DNA of 64,000 nt from Casuarina equisetifolia (Eukaryota > Streptophyta > Magnoliopsida > Fagales > Casuarinaceae), in assembly GCA_028551475.1 (NCBI GenBank), contig CM052358.1, positions 4,342,501 through 4,406,500 of the forward strand, given 5' to 3'. Shown here piece by piece: positions 24,221 to 35,700 of this stretch (positions within the stretch are counted from its first letter, which is position 1; every line of letters begins with the position of its first letter). The position numbers and the translations under genes are program-made. Under the pieces are notes generated by a model. It saw nothing but the letters and a program-made list of their open reading frames with translations, did not search any database and was not told the DNA's origin.

Positions 24221-27200
24221 TCATAGTAAGCTGTCTGTTCGAGCTGGCAATCTTTTGAAGAAATTGCTGGGTACTGAAGGCAGCTTGCTTCTGAACCTGG
24301 GGTGCCGCAAATAATACAAGCCTGCAAGCAGAGCCACCACCCTGAATGGTGCAGCATAAAGTATCACCGCCGCACAAAGACAGAACAATATGAAGAGGCT
24401 TGTTGCTCTTGGGTCTCTCCAACTGAGCAATGACTGGAATCTCTCTCCCTGTATTGCTATGTCGCCCACGACTGTTTGAATCCTTCCTGCAACACTTCTA
24501 AGTCTGTCATACCTAATTCGAACTATATCATTGGGCCTTGAAGTAGGAAATGTGTCGAACTCCTCATCTACCTCATCCGGTTGCGCAGCCTCTGCCCACG
24601 ACAGTTTAGTATCCATATGAGGAGGGTGCCTTGGGCGAAACCTATAGTTCCATAGCCCAATGAGGAACATATAGAGGAAGACGGTTGGAAGGATCAGCTC
24701 TGGGTACCAAATCAGTATCAGAAACAGTATATGAAGCAGAACTGATGTAATGGGGTTCTTCCAGTCGCAGACATCACTAAACCAATGGCTCATGGAAAAC
24801 ATGCCAGAAAGAAGAGACATTACCCGGAAGAAGTTAGCTTTGCTTTTTCTCATGCTCCACATGTGGGAATCTACATCCAACATGTACTCCACCACTTCTT
24901 TTCTCAGGGGAGGTTCGGCTCTACCAAGCCTCACTGCCACAATGTTCATGGCTTGGTGTCTTAAACTGTCTACTTGGTTCACGGTGAAAGGGTGCAAGTA
25001 ATGCATTTTTGGAAGCAAGGGATGGCCATAAATGTATACCATATGAGCCAAAGAGAGGGTGGTGAAACGAACGGCTAAGTGGAGCTCTCCCATTTTCTTG
25101 ACTCCATTTGGTTGGAGAACAAGAAGAGGGTAAGAATGTGTATAAACTCGTTGAGCTTCTAGTGTTGATAGCCGAATTCGTACCTTTCCTATCCGTGAAT
25201 CTCTGGCTGCGCCGCCAGCAGTTGGCTTCTCACCTCCATTCAAGTGGCAGTTGTCGAAGACTCCCAATGTGATCACCGTGCAAGGATCGTAGACTTCCCA
25301 GGTGTACTGCTCGTTCCATTTGGGACTGAGAGTGTCGACGATTGTTCTTGTTCGAACCCATTTCTGGCCATACTTGGCTACGCAATAAGCATCTGTAGTC
25401 CCTCGGCCATCTTTCATCTTCATTGGGAGGAGCCCTTGTGCACTCAAAATGCCCACTTCCAACATCCCAACGGGCTGTTTCCATAGCTGCCTCGCTGTTG
25501 GTCTTTGATCACTTATGTACATTGTTGATTCGTCCAAAACGTGGTACCCACCTTCAAGACAAACTCTTAGGTGAATTTTGCTTGAAAACTTGAGCTCCTT
25601 CTTCCTGTCAGGTTCCAAGAATCCAAAATCATATTTCTCAAGATTGAACCATCGAGAAACAACTGGCCGGTGGTCGAGCCGCCTCTCAAACATATCAAGT
25701 GGCAGGCTTATCTTCCCTAACACCTCGTCTTTCATGGGGTGTATTCGGTCTTCAACAGTAACAGAGAGCTGCTCCTCAAAAGGCTCAGCTGCTACAAAAA
25801 CTAAATCTTCATTCCATTGTGGGTTAGTGGTGAGAGTTGGACATATCTTGGTTTTCAGTACCTGGTTTCCAACCTGAGCTTTGACAAAAACTTCAGGCAG
25901 GCGGTTTCTGTCATTGGGCAGGACGTCCTGAGCTTCGACAACGTTTACTCTGAGGTACCAGAGTTTAGGAGACACATAAACCTTTGATCGGATGTTGAAA
26001 ACACCACCTCCATAAACAGAAGCAGCATCAGAATGCCATGCCTCCGGGAAAGCTTCATCAGCTTGTGTTCCCATCCAAACCGCCAGCATGATCTCGCCCC
26101 TTACCTTTCCTTGTCCTCGCCGGTCCTCCAATCTGTACCACTGTGGAGCCAGTGGGCTGTCAGGTGGAACTCTTGTTGGAATCTCATTCAAGTCCAAAAC
26201 CACCCTTCCGAGATAGTCATCCCTTCCTATCATCTCTCTGTCCTTCACAAAAACTTCTAGTACCGATGACTGAATGCGTTCTTTTGAGAAAGCAAAGACC
26301 TGATTCCACTCCGGATTAGTTTTCTTCTCAAAGGGCCTCGTTTTCCCCTTGTAGTTCCCCAGTTTGACTTCAACATATGGATCGCAGCTACCTGTGATGG
26401 AGCTGGGAGGAAGATCTTTTGCTTTCACAACTCGAACATACAGATGAAATGTCTGCTCCACAAGGTCGTAAGTGCTTGTGAATCTCTCACTGCCCATCCA
26501 CCCTTTTCCGCCGTATCCCGCACTATTTGGCCACCTCTCACCAAGTTGTGGGTTGGTGTCCTTCAAGCTGTAGTCATGTTGGAGGCTCGAATGATCTTGG
26601 TGATTGACTTGGTGCATGGTGAATGGGACTCCTTGCGGTCGTTTCTCTACAGATACACCGGGCTGATGCTGAGATTGGTGCTTGTACATATGTTGGACTC
26701 TTGATGCTCTTCCTACTTTTCCCCCTGCAGGTTCTTTGGCTTCCTTTCTCTGTTCGGCAAGTTCAGCACCAGTGGACTTGGCTGCTGCAACACTGGAAGC
26801 AGAATTATTTGTTACAGCCAATGAAGGAATTTCTTTCAAGGATTCTGCTGTGATAGTTTTTGAAGTTTCAACAATGGAAATTTCTGGTTCGGGTGCAGGC
26901 GCTAATGTTTTGACAATGGGATTCGTATTTTCTGAAATGGGAGGAGTATTCAAAGGAGTTGGAGGGCTAGCACTGAGAGGTTCTGGTGGACAAGAAGATG
27001 CGGCTTCCGGTGGAGAAGAAGCTGTGGCTTCCGGGGGGCAAGAAACTGGGGCTTCTTGCTTTTGGGATTGTGGTGGAGATGATGAGGCAGGAGATTTTGA
27101 TCGAGATTCTGGTGAAAGATAGATTTTTAGGCCAATCTCACCTTTCACAGATGAGAAGAACCCCTTCCTTTCTAACGGGAACCTTTGATAGGCTTCCTCC

Positions 27201-27493
27201 CCTTTCTTGACAATGTTTGAGCAAGGATATCTTACTCGACCAAGGAAGTTTCTACCAGAAATTGGTCTTCTTTCATTGTAAACAGAGATCTCGATGGCTT
27301 GGTAGTGGTGGTTTTTGGTGTTGTCGAAATCAAAGACAAGTTTCTGGTTCCAAACGGGGTTGAGGTTCTTTGGTACAGTTTTGGTTCGGCTTAACTGGTT
27401 TTCAAAATCGACTTCTACAAATGAACTGGCTGACCCTTCACCATCCTTGGGCATAAGATCATGAGCGTCCACTACTTCTACTACCAGCTTCAT
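24221..27493 (-). CDS. Multiple C2 domain and transmembrane region protein (MCTP)
   Basis: Plant MCTPs are ER-anchored, lipid-binding proteins, many of them at ER-plasma membrane contacts and plasmodesmata. The gene is one uninterrupted frame of 1090 codons from MKLVVEVVDAHDLMPKDG; an in-frame ATG at 27550 would add 19 residues. Order by residue: C2 domain (about 1-145), a Ser/Pro/Glu-rich disordered linker to about 340, a second C2 (FHLYVRVVKAKDLPP), a third (LWYLRVNVVEAQDVLP), a fourth (GMLEVGILSAQGLLPM), then the C-terminal phosphoribosyltransferase-like membrane region (FFRVMSLLSGMF, MFLIGLWNYRFRPR, PHMDTKLSWAE, PRATSLFILFCLCA) with two hydrophobic hairpin-like segments. The third domain lacks several calcium-binding acidic residues (NDRNRLPE), so it may bind lipid without calcium. 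Lack of introns in the coding frame is usual for this family. I cannot assign the exact paralogue number. Confidence 0.95.
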   Translation of the reverse strand: MKLVVEVVDAHDLMPKDGEGSASSFVEVDFENQLSRTKTVPKNLNPVWNQKLVFDFDNTKNHHYQAIEISVYNERRPISGRNFLGRVRYPCSNIVKKGEEAYQRFPLERKGFFSSVKGEIGLKIYLSPESRSKSPASSSPPQSQKQEAPVSCPPEATASSPPEAASSCPPEPLSASPPTPLNTPPISENTNPIVKTLAPAPEPEISIVETSKTITAESLKEIPSLAVTNNSASSVAAAKSTGAELAEQRKEAKEPAGGKVGRASRVQHMYKHQSQHQPGVSVEKRPQGVPFTMHQVNHQDHSSLQHDYSLKDTNPQLGERWPNSAGYGGKGWMGSERFTSTYDLVEQTFHLYVRVVKAKDLPPSSITGSCDPYVEVKLGNYKGKTRPFEKKTNPEWNQVFAFSKERIQSSVLEVFVKDREMIGRDDYLGRVVLDLNEIPTRVPPDSPLAPQWYRLEDRRGQGKVRGEIMLAVWMGTQADEAFPEAWHSDAASVYGGGVFNIRSKVYVSPKLWYLRVNVVEAQDVLPNDRNRLPEVFVKAQVGNQVLKTKICPTLTTNPQWNEDLVFVAAEPFEEQLSVTVEDRIHPMKDEVLGKISLPLDMFERRLDHRPVVSRWFNLEKYDFGFLEPDRKKELKFSSKIHLRVCLEGGYHVLDESTMYISDQRPTARQLWKQPVGMLEVGILSAQGLLPMKMKDGRGTTDAYCVAKYGQKWVRTRTIVDTLSPKWNEQYTWEVYDPCTVITLGVFDNCHLNGGEKPTAGGAARDSRIGKVRIRLSTLEAQRVYTHSYPLLVLQPNGVKKMGELHLAVRFTTLSLAHMVYIYGHPLLPKMHYLHPFTVNQVDSLRHQAMNIVAVRLGRAEPPLRKEVVEYMLDVDSHMWSMRKSKANFFRVMSLLSGMFSMSHWFSDVCDWKNPITSVLLHILFLILIWYPELILPTVFLYMFLIGLWNYRFRPRHPPHMDTKLSWAEAAQPDEVDEEFDTFPTSRPNDIVRIRYDRLRSVAGRIQTVVGDIAIQGERFQSLLSWRDPRATSLFILFCLCAAVILYAAPFRVVALLAGLYYLRHPRFRSKLPSVPSNFFKRLPARTDSLL

Positions 27494-29460
27494 TCTGCTT
27501 TTCTTGCTTACTTTGCTCTTGCAAGAAGCAACAAGGAAGTAGCCCCTCAAAAGAAACCTGAAACTCGATTCCGAAGCAAAGAAGTTCTATTTAAGAGGCA
27601 AAGATACAAAAGGAGCCGTTAAAGGTTCTCTTTGTGCCTCATTGGTGGCCGGTGGTGTTTTGGATGAAGCAAGGAACGGATTGATGAAGAAGCTCCATTT
27701 GAGGTCTGTACTTCTGTGGAAACCAAAACAAGTTCAGACGAAAAATGGAGGGAAAGAATAAACTTTATTCAAAGTGAGAAAGTGAACTTCGGCCTTTCCT
27801 TTAGTTTCCAAACATAGTGAAATTCATATCGTACTTTCACGTAATATCAAATCGCTGGCTGGTTGGATTCTGGAAAGATTGAATGCTTATCGCAGAATAC
27901 AGGTCCTCTTTTTCTTTGTACGAAGTTATGCAGATCACGCATATCAACCGTCTGAAGGACATCCGTTTCTTCTTCGGGCAGCAATGCCAAAGTGATTCAA
28001 AGAAAGTGAGAGAACGCAGAGTTAAAAGCAGAGATGGAGCAGGCCAATGATTCTTTTCCCAGGCTTTATTCTCTCACTTTAGCCATAAACAAAGGAAGAC
28101 CAACACAGTTAAGCTGATGGAAGATCATTCAGGAAGCTTAATTCCTTCTACGGTCATCCAGATGGTTACTTGGAACCACGTTTTAGGATCTTTCCTGAGA
28201 GAATGGGTGGGTAGGATCCACTGTTATGAAACACCATTACGGGTTGGAATGACCAAATCACAAATTGGGTTCCTATGAAGTAGTCTAATTATATCTGGGC
28301 TGTAAAAACAAGGTTTGAGCAGTTGGATTCAGGCACTGACAACCTCAAAAGAACCCAGGAGAGGTTCGTATTATTATATGGTTTATGGTTCTCAGCCTCG
28401 GCGCTAGCATTCTTACTAACACTTGGAATTCTAATGTCATGGTTTGTTGTTCCTAATTAGATACTCATAACAATGACTTCAAGATATGCACTCATGCTGA
28501 AAAGCTGGAAGCATTCGGAAAGGCAAGAGAGTGATATAAAATATTATAACTTCTTTTGCAGCACTGCCATGGACATGGAGCTGCTTGCTGAAAAGCATCG
28601 GTCAAGGCACTATGCTGCTCTTCTGGTTGCGCCGCCTAAATTCATGATTACACGTCCTGAATAACAGGACATTTAACACTGATGCTGCGTGTTACCATTC
28701 AATTAAGTTGGTCATTGGGCACAATCCTCCAGGAATGCCTTTTTGGGTCCATTTGACCTGAGATTATGCGACCACTAGGTTATGTCTTCCATTTGCTTAG
28801 TTCTTTGTAAGAGTTTAGGTGTTGCATTTGTAAATAGAACATCTGGGCAATCATTGACTTCTTGGAAGTTCCCCTCTGCATAAAAGCTCAGGAACAAGCC
28901 AATTGTCCTTTCTGCGCACTCTTCTGATGAAGCATTTGAAGCAGAGACCAGAGAAACTATGATACCTGTATGAATGGTCTGTGCCATTGTGGGGGCAAAA
29001 GCACTGGATCCTCTTTTGAGTTGTTAAAACTGGATACGTGTACTATACTTTTACATTGTCTTATTGTTAAAAAAATTGACTTTTGTAGCATTATATTAAA
29101 GTTTTAAAGTTTCAAGTAAGATACTCGTTTGCTTATTAAATGAGTTATTATAAATAGAATTCTTTCACACCCAAATTGATGTAGCATATTGAAATACAAT
29201 ATGTCTTATATTATGCTCATTTTTACTTATAAATTATTTTTAAGAAAAAAAATAAGTTTTGTGTATAATACAAGAGCATGTAAGAGCACATGTTACAAGT
29301 GGGACACATTTTCACTCATACTAGGTTCCTGTGGAAATGAGTATCTTTTTCTCCGAAAATAGGTGTTTGGCATTTATGGGTCAAGGAGACGATTCTGTGG
29401 CATATGCTTGACCCTCCTCAGGAATTGACTCCCACGAGATTGGCCATTTGCTTAGTTCTG
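27494..29460. other. MCTP upstream region and intergenic DNA
   Basis: About 2 kb with no supported gene. The MCTP promoter should lie in the first part. Short open frames (28473-28664 plus, 28775-28987 minus) show no recognisable similarity. A 16-bp phrase, CCATTTGCTTAGTTCT, occurs at about 28790 and again at about 29445. Confidence 0.5.
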
Positions 29461-29505
29461 ACACAAACGAGCCAAAAGGCCAAAAATTGACTCCCACGAG
29501 ATTGG
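29423..29505. repeat. 21-bp direct repeat upstream of GFA2
   Basis: AATTGACTCCCACGAGATTGG occurs exactly at 29423-29443 and 29485-29505, 62 bp apart. The second copy runs into the site II element TGGGCT. Confidence 0.9.
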
Positions 29506-29715
29506 GCTTCTCTGTTTCCAAATAAGCATAAAACCATTTATGCTTTTTTTTATTTGTTTGGCTGGGAAAACCCTCACCTTCTCTATCTGCGAATGCACTA
29601 GAAACTTCCAGCCTGTTACCGGCTAGGGTTTCTCTAGGGTTTATCAGAGTAAACCCAAATCACAAACTCTGATCTTTCTGGTTCTCTCCCTCACACATAG
29701 GCACACACCTGCAAG
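29503..29715 (+). promoter_or_regulatory. GFA2 promoter/leader with site II and two telo-boxes
   Basis: TGGGCT (site II) lies at 29503-29508 and TAGGGTTT (telo-box) at 29624-29631 and 29635-29642. The coding start is at 29716. This is the element pairing known from plant nuclear genes for ribosomal and mitochondrial proteins. Confidence 0.72.
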
Positions 29716-32700
29716 ATGGTTCGCGCCAACGGCCTGAGGCTCCTCCACCGACTCGCTCGTCTCCCTCTCGCCTCCAATTCTTTCCACCAATTTAATACCT
29801 CCGTACGCCTTCCGTTTCTTTGGGAATATCTCTAAATCTGTGCGTTTAATTTTGCAAACTTTTGGGTCGTTTCGTGTAAATTTTCGATTTTTGCAGATAT
29901 CAGAGACGGTGTGCAATGGGGGACATAGGAGTTTCAATTCTGGTGTTTGTGACCCATCTCGGATTTTTGGAAATGGTGACTATCTTTTCTTTTTATTTAG
30001 TCTCAAGTTTGTCGGCGTTCTCTCTTATGGTGAGAGTTTGTGGAAATGAAAAAGAAAGAAAGTGAATACTTCATTTTTGGTTTGTTGGCTGCGTATTGGG
30101 TTCAGTGAAAGTTAGCTTCCAAGCGAAGTCTACTGGATTAAATTTTTTGACTGTGTTGTTTCCTTTTGTTGTTTTTCAATGCGACTAATGCTTTTGGTAT
30201 GCTGAGTGCAGTTACCCAGAAAAATCGTTTGCTATTGGGAGCCCTGAATGCCAATTGCGCCGGAGTCCGATCAATTCATGGAACTGGTACTAAGTGAACA
30301 CTCACAAGATAGTTTTAATTTATATGTTTGGATATATATATCTTTTGTGCTTTCCCAAATGCGTCATTCATCAGATGTTTTTGGCTGAAGAAGGTTTCTG
30401 CCCCTTTTTTGGGTCCATGTTGTTTGAAGATAATGTGGTGCTTGCAAAATTTTATCACATCAACTTCACTGGAAAGAGCTATTATGTGGATGATAAAATT
30501 TTAAGGAACGCCTTAATTCTATTCTACCCTTTGTTTAGTGTTTTTTCTCTTGCCTTTCGAATTTCTTTGTTTGTTGTCACTTTAATGTTGGATGCTAAAA
30601 GGAGTTTGCGGAGTATGTTTACTGGGTTTATGCTGGATTTTTGTTTTCATCAGCATCGTCTGCAAGAGATTATTATGACATACTTGGAGTGGGCAGGAAT
30701 GCAAGTGCATCTGAGATAAAGAAAGCTTATTATGGGGTAGGTCCTTGCGTCATCTCAATTTCAAACATTTACATTTTTACAGTCACAGATACGAAAATGA
30801 TACAAACAAAAAGATATGCATATGCCTATTACGTGTGTCGATTCGCCACAGATGCCTGTTTGTCATTTCCTGATGATACATTGCATGATTCTCTATGAAT
30901 GAAGCCCGGACGGTTTAAGAGAGCAAATCTGGCAAGTATGGAGCAATTTTTCTCGTGTCCTGAAAGTCTGGTGTGCAGCATGATTGTTCCTGTAGTAGTT
31001 TTGGAACACTTAAAAAATTCTAACCAGCGAAAATCTCTTAAATTTTTTTTTCTGTTAAGCAGTCAATAAATGCTGTAGCATAGAAGTTTCTTGGGCCATA
31101 AGAAGAAAGGACATATACATTCGTATTGATGTATACAAATGAAACTTATTTATGTGGTTTTATTTGAATGTCTCGATACCATTCATTTGTTGCTGGTTTC
31201 CTCTTGTGGGTGCTAGGGTTGAGGGTTCTGTTTCTCAACTTTTAGGCTTCCACTGCCCCCCGCCCCCCCCTTCCCAACACACACACACACACACCCAATT
31301 ACGTCCACATAGTTGCTTTAAGTATTCTGTTTTTCTGCAGCTTGCAAAGAAGCTCCATCCAGATACAAATAAAAGTGACCCTGAGGCTGAAAAGAAGTTT
31401 CAAGAAGTTCAAGCAGCATATGAGGTTTTTGTTTTTTCCATTTTTCTTTTTTATGACTCCTGGATCCTTAAAGTGTGTTCTTGAGGTTTGTTGACGTTAT
31501 AACTTTAATCTTTTATCTTTCTGTTATTTTTGTAGGTCTTGAAAGACGATGATAAGCGACAACAATATGATCAGGTTTTGCTTTTTGTTAACTGACAATA
31601 ATTTGCTGATTTCTTTTATGCGGAATATTTCTGATGGGTTTGAGTGCAGATGTGGATTAGTCCTTGTATTGGAAATTGTTACTGCACAAAGTCCTTGTAT
31701 TGGAAATTGATTAGCACAATTATTATATTAGTAAATAGGTAAATCATATTTTCTGGATAAAACTGAGTATGATCTGAAAAAAAAAAATCCGTGAAATTCA
31801 AATTTTGTATTTGCATGTTCGTATTCTTGTCCTTTTTGTTAAATGTGTGAAAAATGACCTACATGAAATCATGAGCATCATCTATAACAAAGAGCTCATT
31901 TATTCCTTTTGCTATTTGACTCAGCAATTCAGTTAGCTTTGCGGTTGTCATCTCAGTATTGTGCAATTTAGAAGATTCATAGATCAGATGAATGATGGTT
32001 TTTCTGGTGCTTATCTTGTCATCAACTGTTGACTACAGTTCCTCCCATCCATTCAATACCTGTCTGTCTTATAGGTTGGTCATGAGGCATACGTACAGCA
32101 AGGAGACAATGGCTTTCCCAGTGGTGGTTTTCATGGTCCTTTTACAGATTTCTTCCGTGATAATGTAAGTAATTTTGTTTTGGCATCTTTCAATAGGCTT
32201 ACTTCTGCCAATATGCTGCTTACACAAATAAGATTGGAATTGATTTTAAGCCTTTGATCAGTTTTTCCTCTGATTGATCTGGCCAATCATACACTCAACT
32301 TGGCCTGCTGGCAACACAACCTGTAGAAGTTTTTTTTCCTTCTTTATCTCATTGGCCTTGTGTCCAGATTTTATGTGATCCTTGTGTTGAGCGTTTGATT
32401 CTTAATCCTTGTGACTATTGCATCTTTTATAGGTTCTTATGGTGGCACTATCTTTTTTTTGGCTTTCTGAACTCTTGGCATGACCTATTTGTTGCTGAAG
32501 TAAATGATTGAATATTTAAGAAGTGTTTATACAAGACATACTAGAGAAGGTAGCTTTTATTAGGTAAGTGCCTGCGGTGGAGGACACATTAATTAAGAAT
32601 TATATTAATTATATTAATTAATTACATTCCAGGGGTTTATCATAATACAAAGTGCCCTCACGGCACTTCATGGTTGGTGTCTTTTACTACACAACCCCTT

Positions 32701-35700
32701 AAGAATTGGTCTGGCTGCACTTTGCAATGTATCGAGGACCTGCATTAACCAAGTTAGGACCTTAGGGTTGCCAATCTTGCGTAGCTGCATTTATGCATTT
32801 AGCAACTTTTGGTTCCATTTTGAATTTGACCATTAAGATTCTCTTGTTTGAACTAGAAGGAGACTGTCTCCAAGTCCCCACGGTTCTATGTCCCGAGTAC
32901 TTACAGAAATTCTCGAAAACCCTCTAATTTCAATGCACCTTTCTGATCTCCTGGCATCCCAGCTGCCCCAGATAGGCTAGGTTAGGATAACATTTTGGAC
33001 TCTTCCTTGCTAGTTTCTTAATTGATATTTGATCCTAGTTTACCATTACCTTTGTTTCAGTCTTGAGATCAGTCTTTTGTTGAAGAGGTCCATAGTATGG
33101 TCTGAGGATGGAATTTTGTATTGCAAAATTTTTTACCTTATTAGCTTTTCTGTCTTTAGTAATATGATTGATATGACCTCTGGAACTTGTTCTGGTATTG
33201 ATGTGCATGCTGTGGCTGCTCTGGCAATCAGATTTTCGAAGATTTCTTCAATCGGAGGCTTGGTGGCGAAGATGTCAAGGTTTTCTTGCAGTCTGTGTGC
33301 TTAGCAGCTGTTTTTATTTCTGCATCTGGTTTTTGGCATGTATTACATCATTTTTCACTATCATAGGTGTCTCTTGAACTATCATTCATGGAAGCTGTTC
33401 AGGGAACTATTAAGAATGTGACGTTCCAAACAGATGTGCCCTGTCAACCTTGCGGTATGTTGATTCTGTTTGTTTATGGATTTACCACTCTATTTTGCAA
33501 TTTTATTGCATGTGGCTAATATAATAACATTAATTGTTTTTTTCCTCTGTTTGGCTGTTGGTGTGAATTTAGTTGGCCTGGAAAGGTTCCCAACCTGATC
33601 TCTTATCCTGTTTCTTGAGTTTTTCAGGTGGACGTGGGGTTGCTGCAGGAGTTAAACCAGAAAAATGTACACGCTGTAAAGGTCTAGGCGCGGTCAGTTT
33701 TGCTATGGAAGAGAAATCTAATCAACTTTTATATTGATTAAATAAGCATGCCGTGGTTCACTTGTGGTTTTGGTGCCTGTACAGGTAACTATGCAACAGG
33801 GTATATTCACAGTGCAGATCACTTGTCCCCAGTGTCATGGCGAACGGGAATATGTGCCGGTATGTCTGGCTTTTGTCTGTATTCTCAATAAACAATTAGT
33901 GCAAAGTTCAAAATAATCCATTGAATTGGGTTCAACTATTTTCTATATCCTGCACCTATGCTTCTTCGCTTCTTTTTTTAAAGCTTATAACACCAGTTAG
34001 CCATCGTTGTCTTCAGCCTCAGTACATCTGCAAGTCATGCAGAGGCAAACGAGTTGTGCCAGGAACTAAGACAGTCAAGATCAATATTATGCCAGGTACT
34101 TCTTTATTTTTTATTTTAAATTGCTGAAGGTTCATGCAGCATTTGAGCTGTTTCATCATGTTTATATTTGATGACAGAACTCCTTTGGCTGTCTTATCCT
34201 GTTGGGTGTTTGCTATGCACTTGTGCACGTCCCTGATGGATGTTTATAACATACTCTCTCTACCAAATCTTATGCGCTGGCTTCCAGAATTCAGGACATA
34301 AATTTTGTATATGGTTTGTTAGTTTGCACAGGACAGGGTTTGGAACTGAATTGATTGTTGTATATGCCTTCTGATCATTTCATGTCAGGCTTGTTTCAGG
34401 CAGAAGACATTCTGTCTCATGCTTTAAGAAGAAAAAATGAAAAATAACATTTGTTTTTTTAGGTTTGTCATCTGGAGTTCTCTATTAGTGCTTGACTCTG
34501 TAGTTTCTTGCCATTTGCAGGGGTAGATAACAACGAGACTATAAAGGTGAGTCGAAGTGGTGGAGCAGATCCGGATGGAAATCAGCCTGGTGATCTTCTT
34601 GTTGTCCTTAAGGTAAGAAGCAAAACTTCTGTTTCCATTGATCATTTTTTGTCTTGTGGTTACTAGAGCATTGGCTTTTTCTCGAATTTTCCTACTTTGT
34701 CCTACTGCAAAATATGATATTCTTCCCTGCAGGTTCGAGAGGATCCTGTATTCCGTCGAGAGGGTTCTGACATTCATGTAGATGCCGTATTGAGTATCAG
34801 TCAGGTAATGCTTTCTCTGATGTTTCCTTTCAAAGGTACTTTGCTTGGAAGTGTTGAAGAGTAGGCTCATAAGGTGGTTGAGTGAAAATTGTTTCTAACT
34901 TGAAGACATAGCAGTTACTTTCAGATCTTTAGCTAGCAAAAGCTACACCGAGATATTTATTGACTTGATACAAAATATTTAGTTGTGGCTCGTAGAGTAA
35001 TTCTAGGAATTCATCCTGTACGTTGTTTTCTACTACATATGTGGTAAGCATAATAGATGATGGATTCAAAATGATTCCTGTAGATGCTTATATGGGGTTA
35101 AATCTCGCATGGGCCATTGTTCTTGTGAAATAGAAGGTTTGGGTTAATCAACCTTTATCAGCTGATAAAGGTTTTAGAGATGGCACATAAGTTTGAGGTG
35201 GCTGTTCTTAGTGGAAACAAGTCAAAAATTTGCTGGCAGTAGGAAAGCTTATTTACTTTTTGGTTCCTTTTCATTGGTATATAATAGCTATCAGAAGGTA
35301 TGCTTTGGGGTCGCAAAGAAATAAGAAAGAAGTTAAAAGGAGGTAGAGTCTTTCGTGCATAATCATGGAAAAAAAGTCCAATAATACTGAAATTACTTAA
35401 CCACCATTAACGTTTGTAATTTGAGGAAAAGCCAAATTGAGAATATGTATGAGGTGCAATAGAAGCTGATTCTTTAAAAAGAAAGTCTTCTGTGTTTTAT
35501 CAAATCCTTACTTTCTAGCATTTGGTTTCAAGTAGAATATTGTTACCACCTCCATAATGAGTGCCATATCAAGTTCTGCTGCCTGAGTGGTAACAGTGAA
35601 TCTGATGCTTTTCCATCAGCGAATAAGCTTTGGAACTTATCAGAATCTGTTCCAAGCCAGTTCACTGGCTATTTCTTCACTCATGTAGATAAAAGCTGGA

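Noticed and set aside
26682-27122. 146-codon plus-strand frame in the MCTP region
   Set aside because: It is antisense to the Ser/Pro-rich linker of MCTP, where composition keeps the reverse frame open.
28473-28987. Short frames between MCTP and GFA2
   Set aside because: 63 and 70 codons, no family motifs and no splice structure that extends them.
34541-34552. GTGAGT in GFA2 read as a splice donor
   Set aside because: The conserved protein ([14 protein letters not shown]) continues straight through it, so it is coding.
34424-34870. 148-codon minus frame in GFA2
   Set aside because: It is antisense to two confirmed GFA2 exons and their introns, without recognisable domains.
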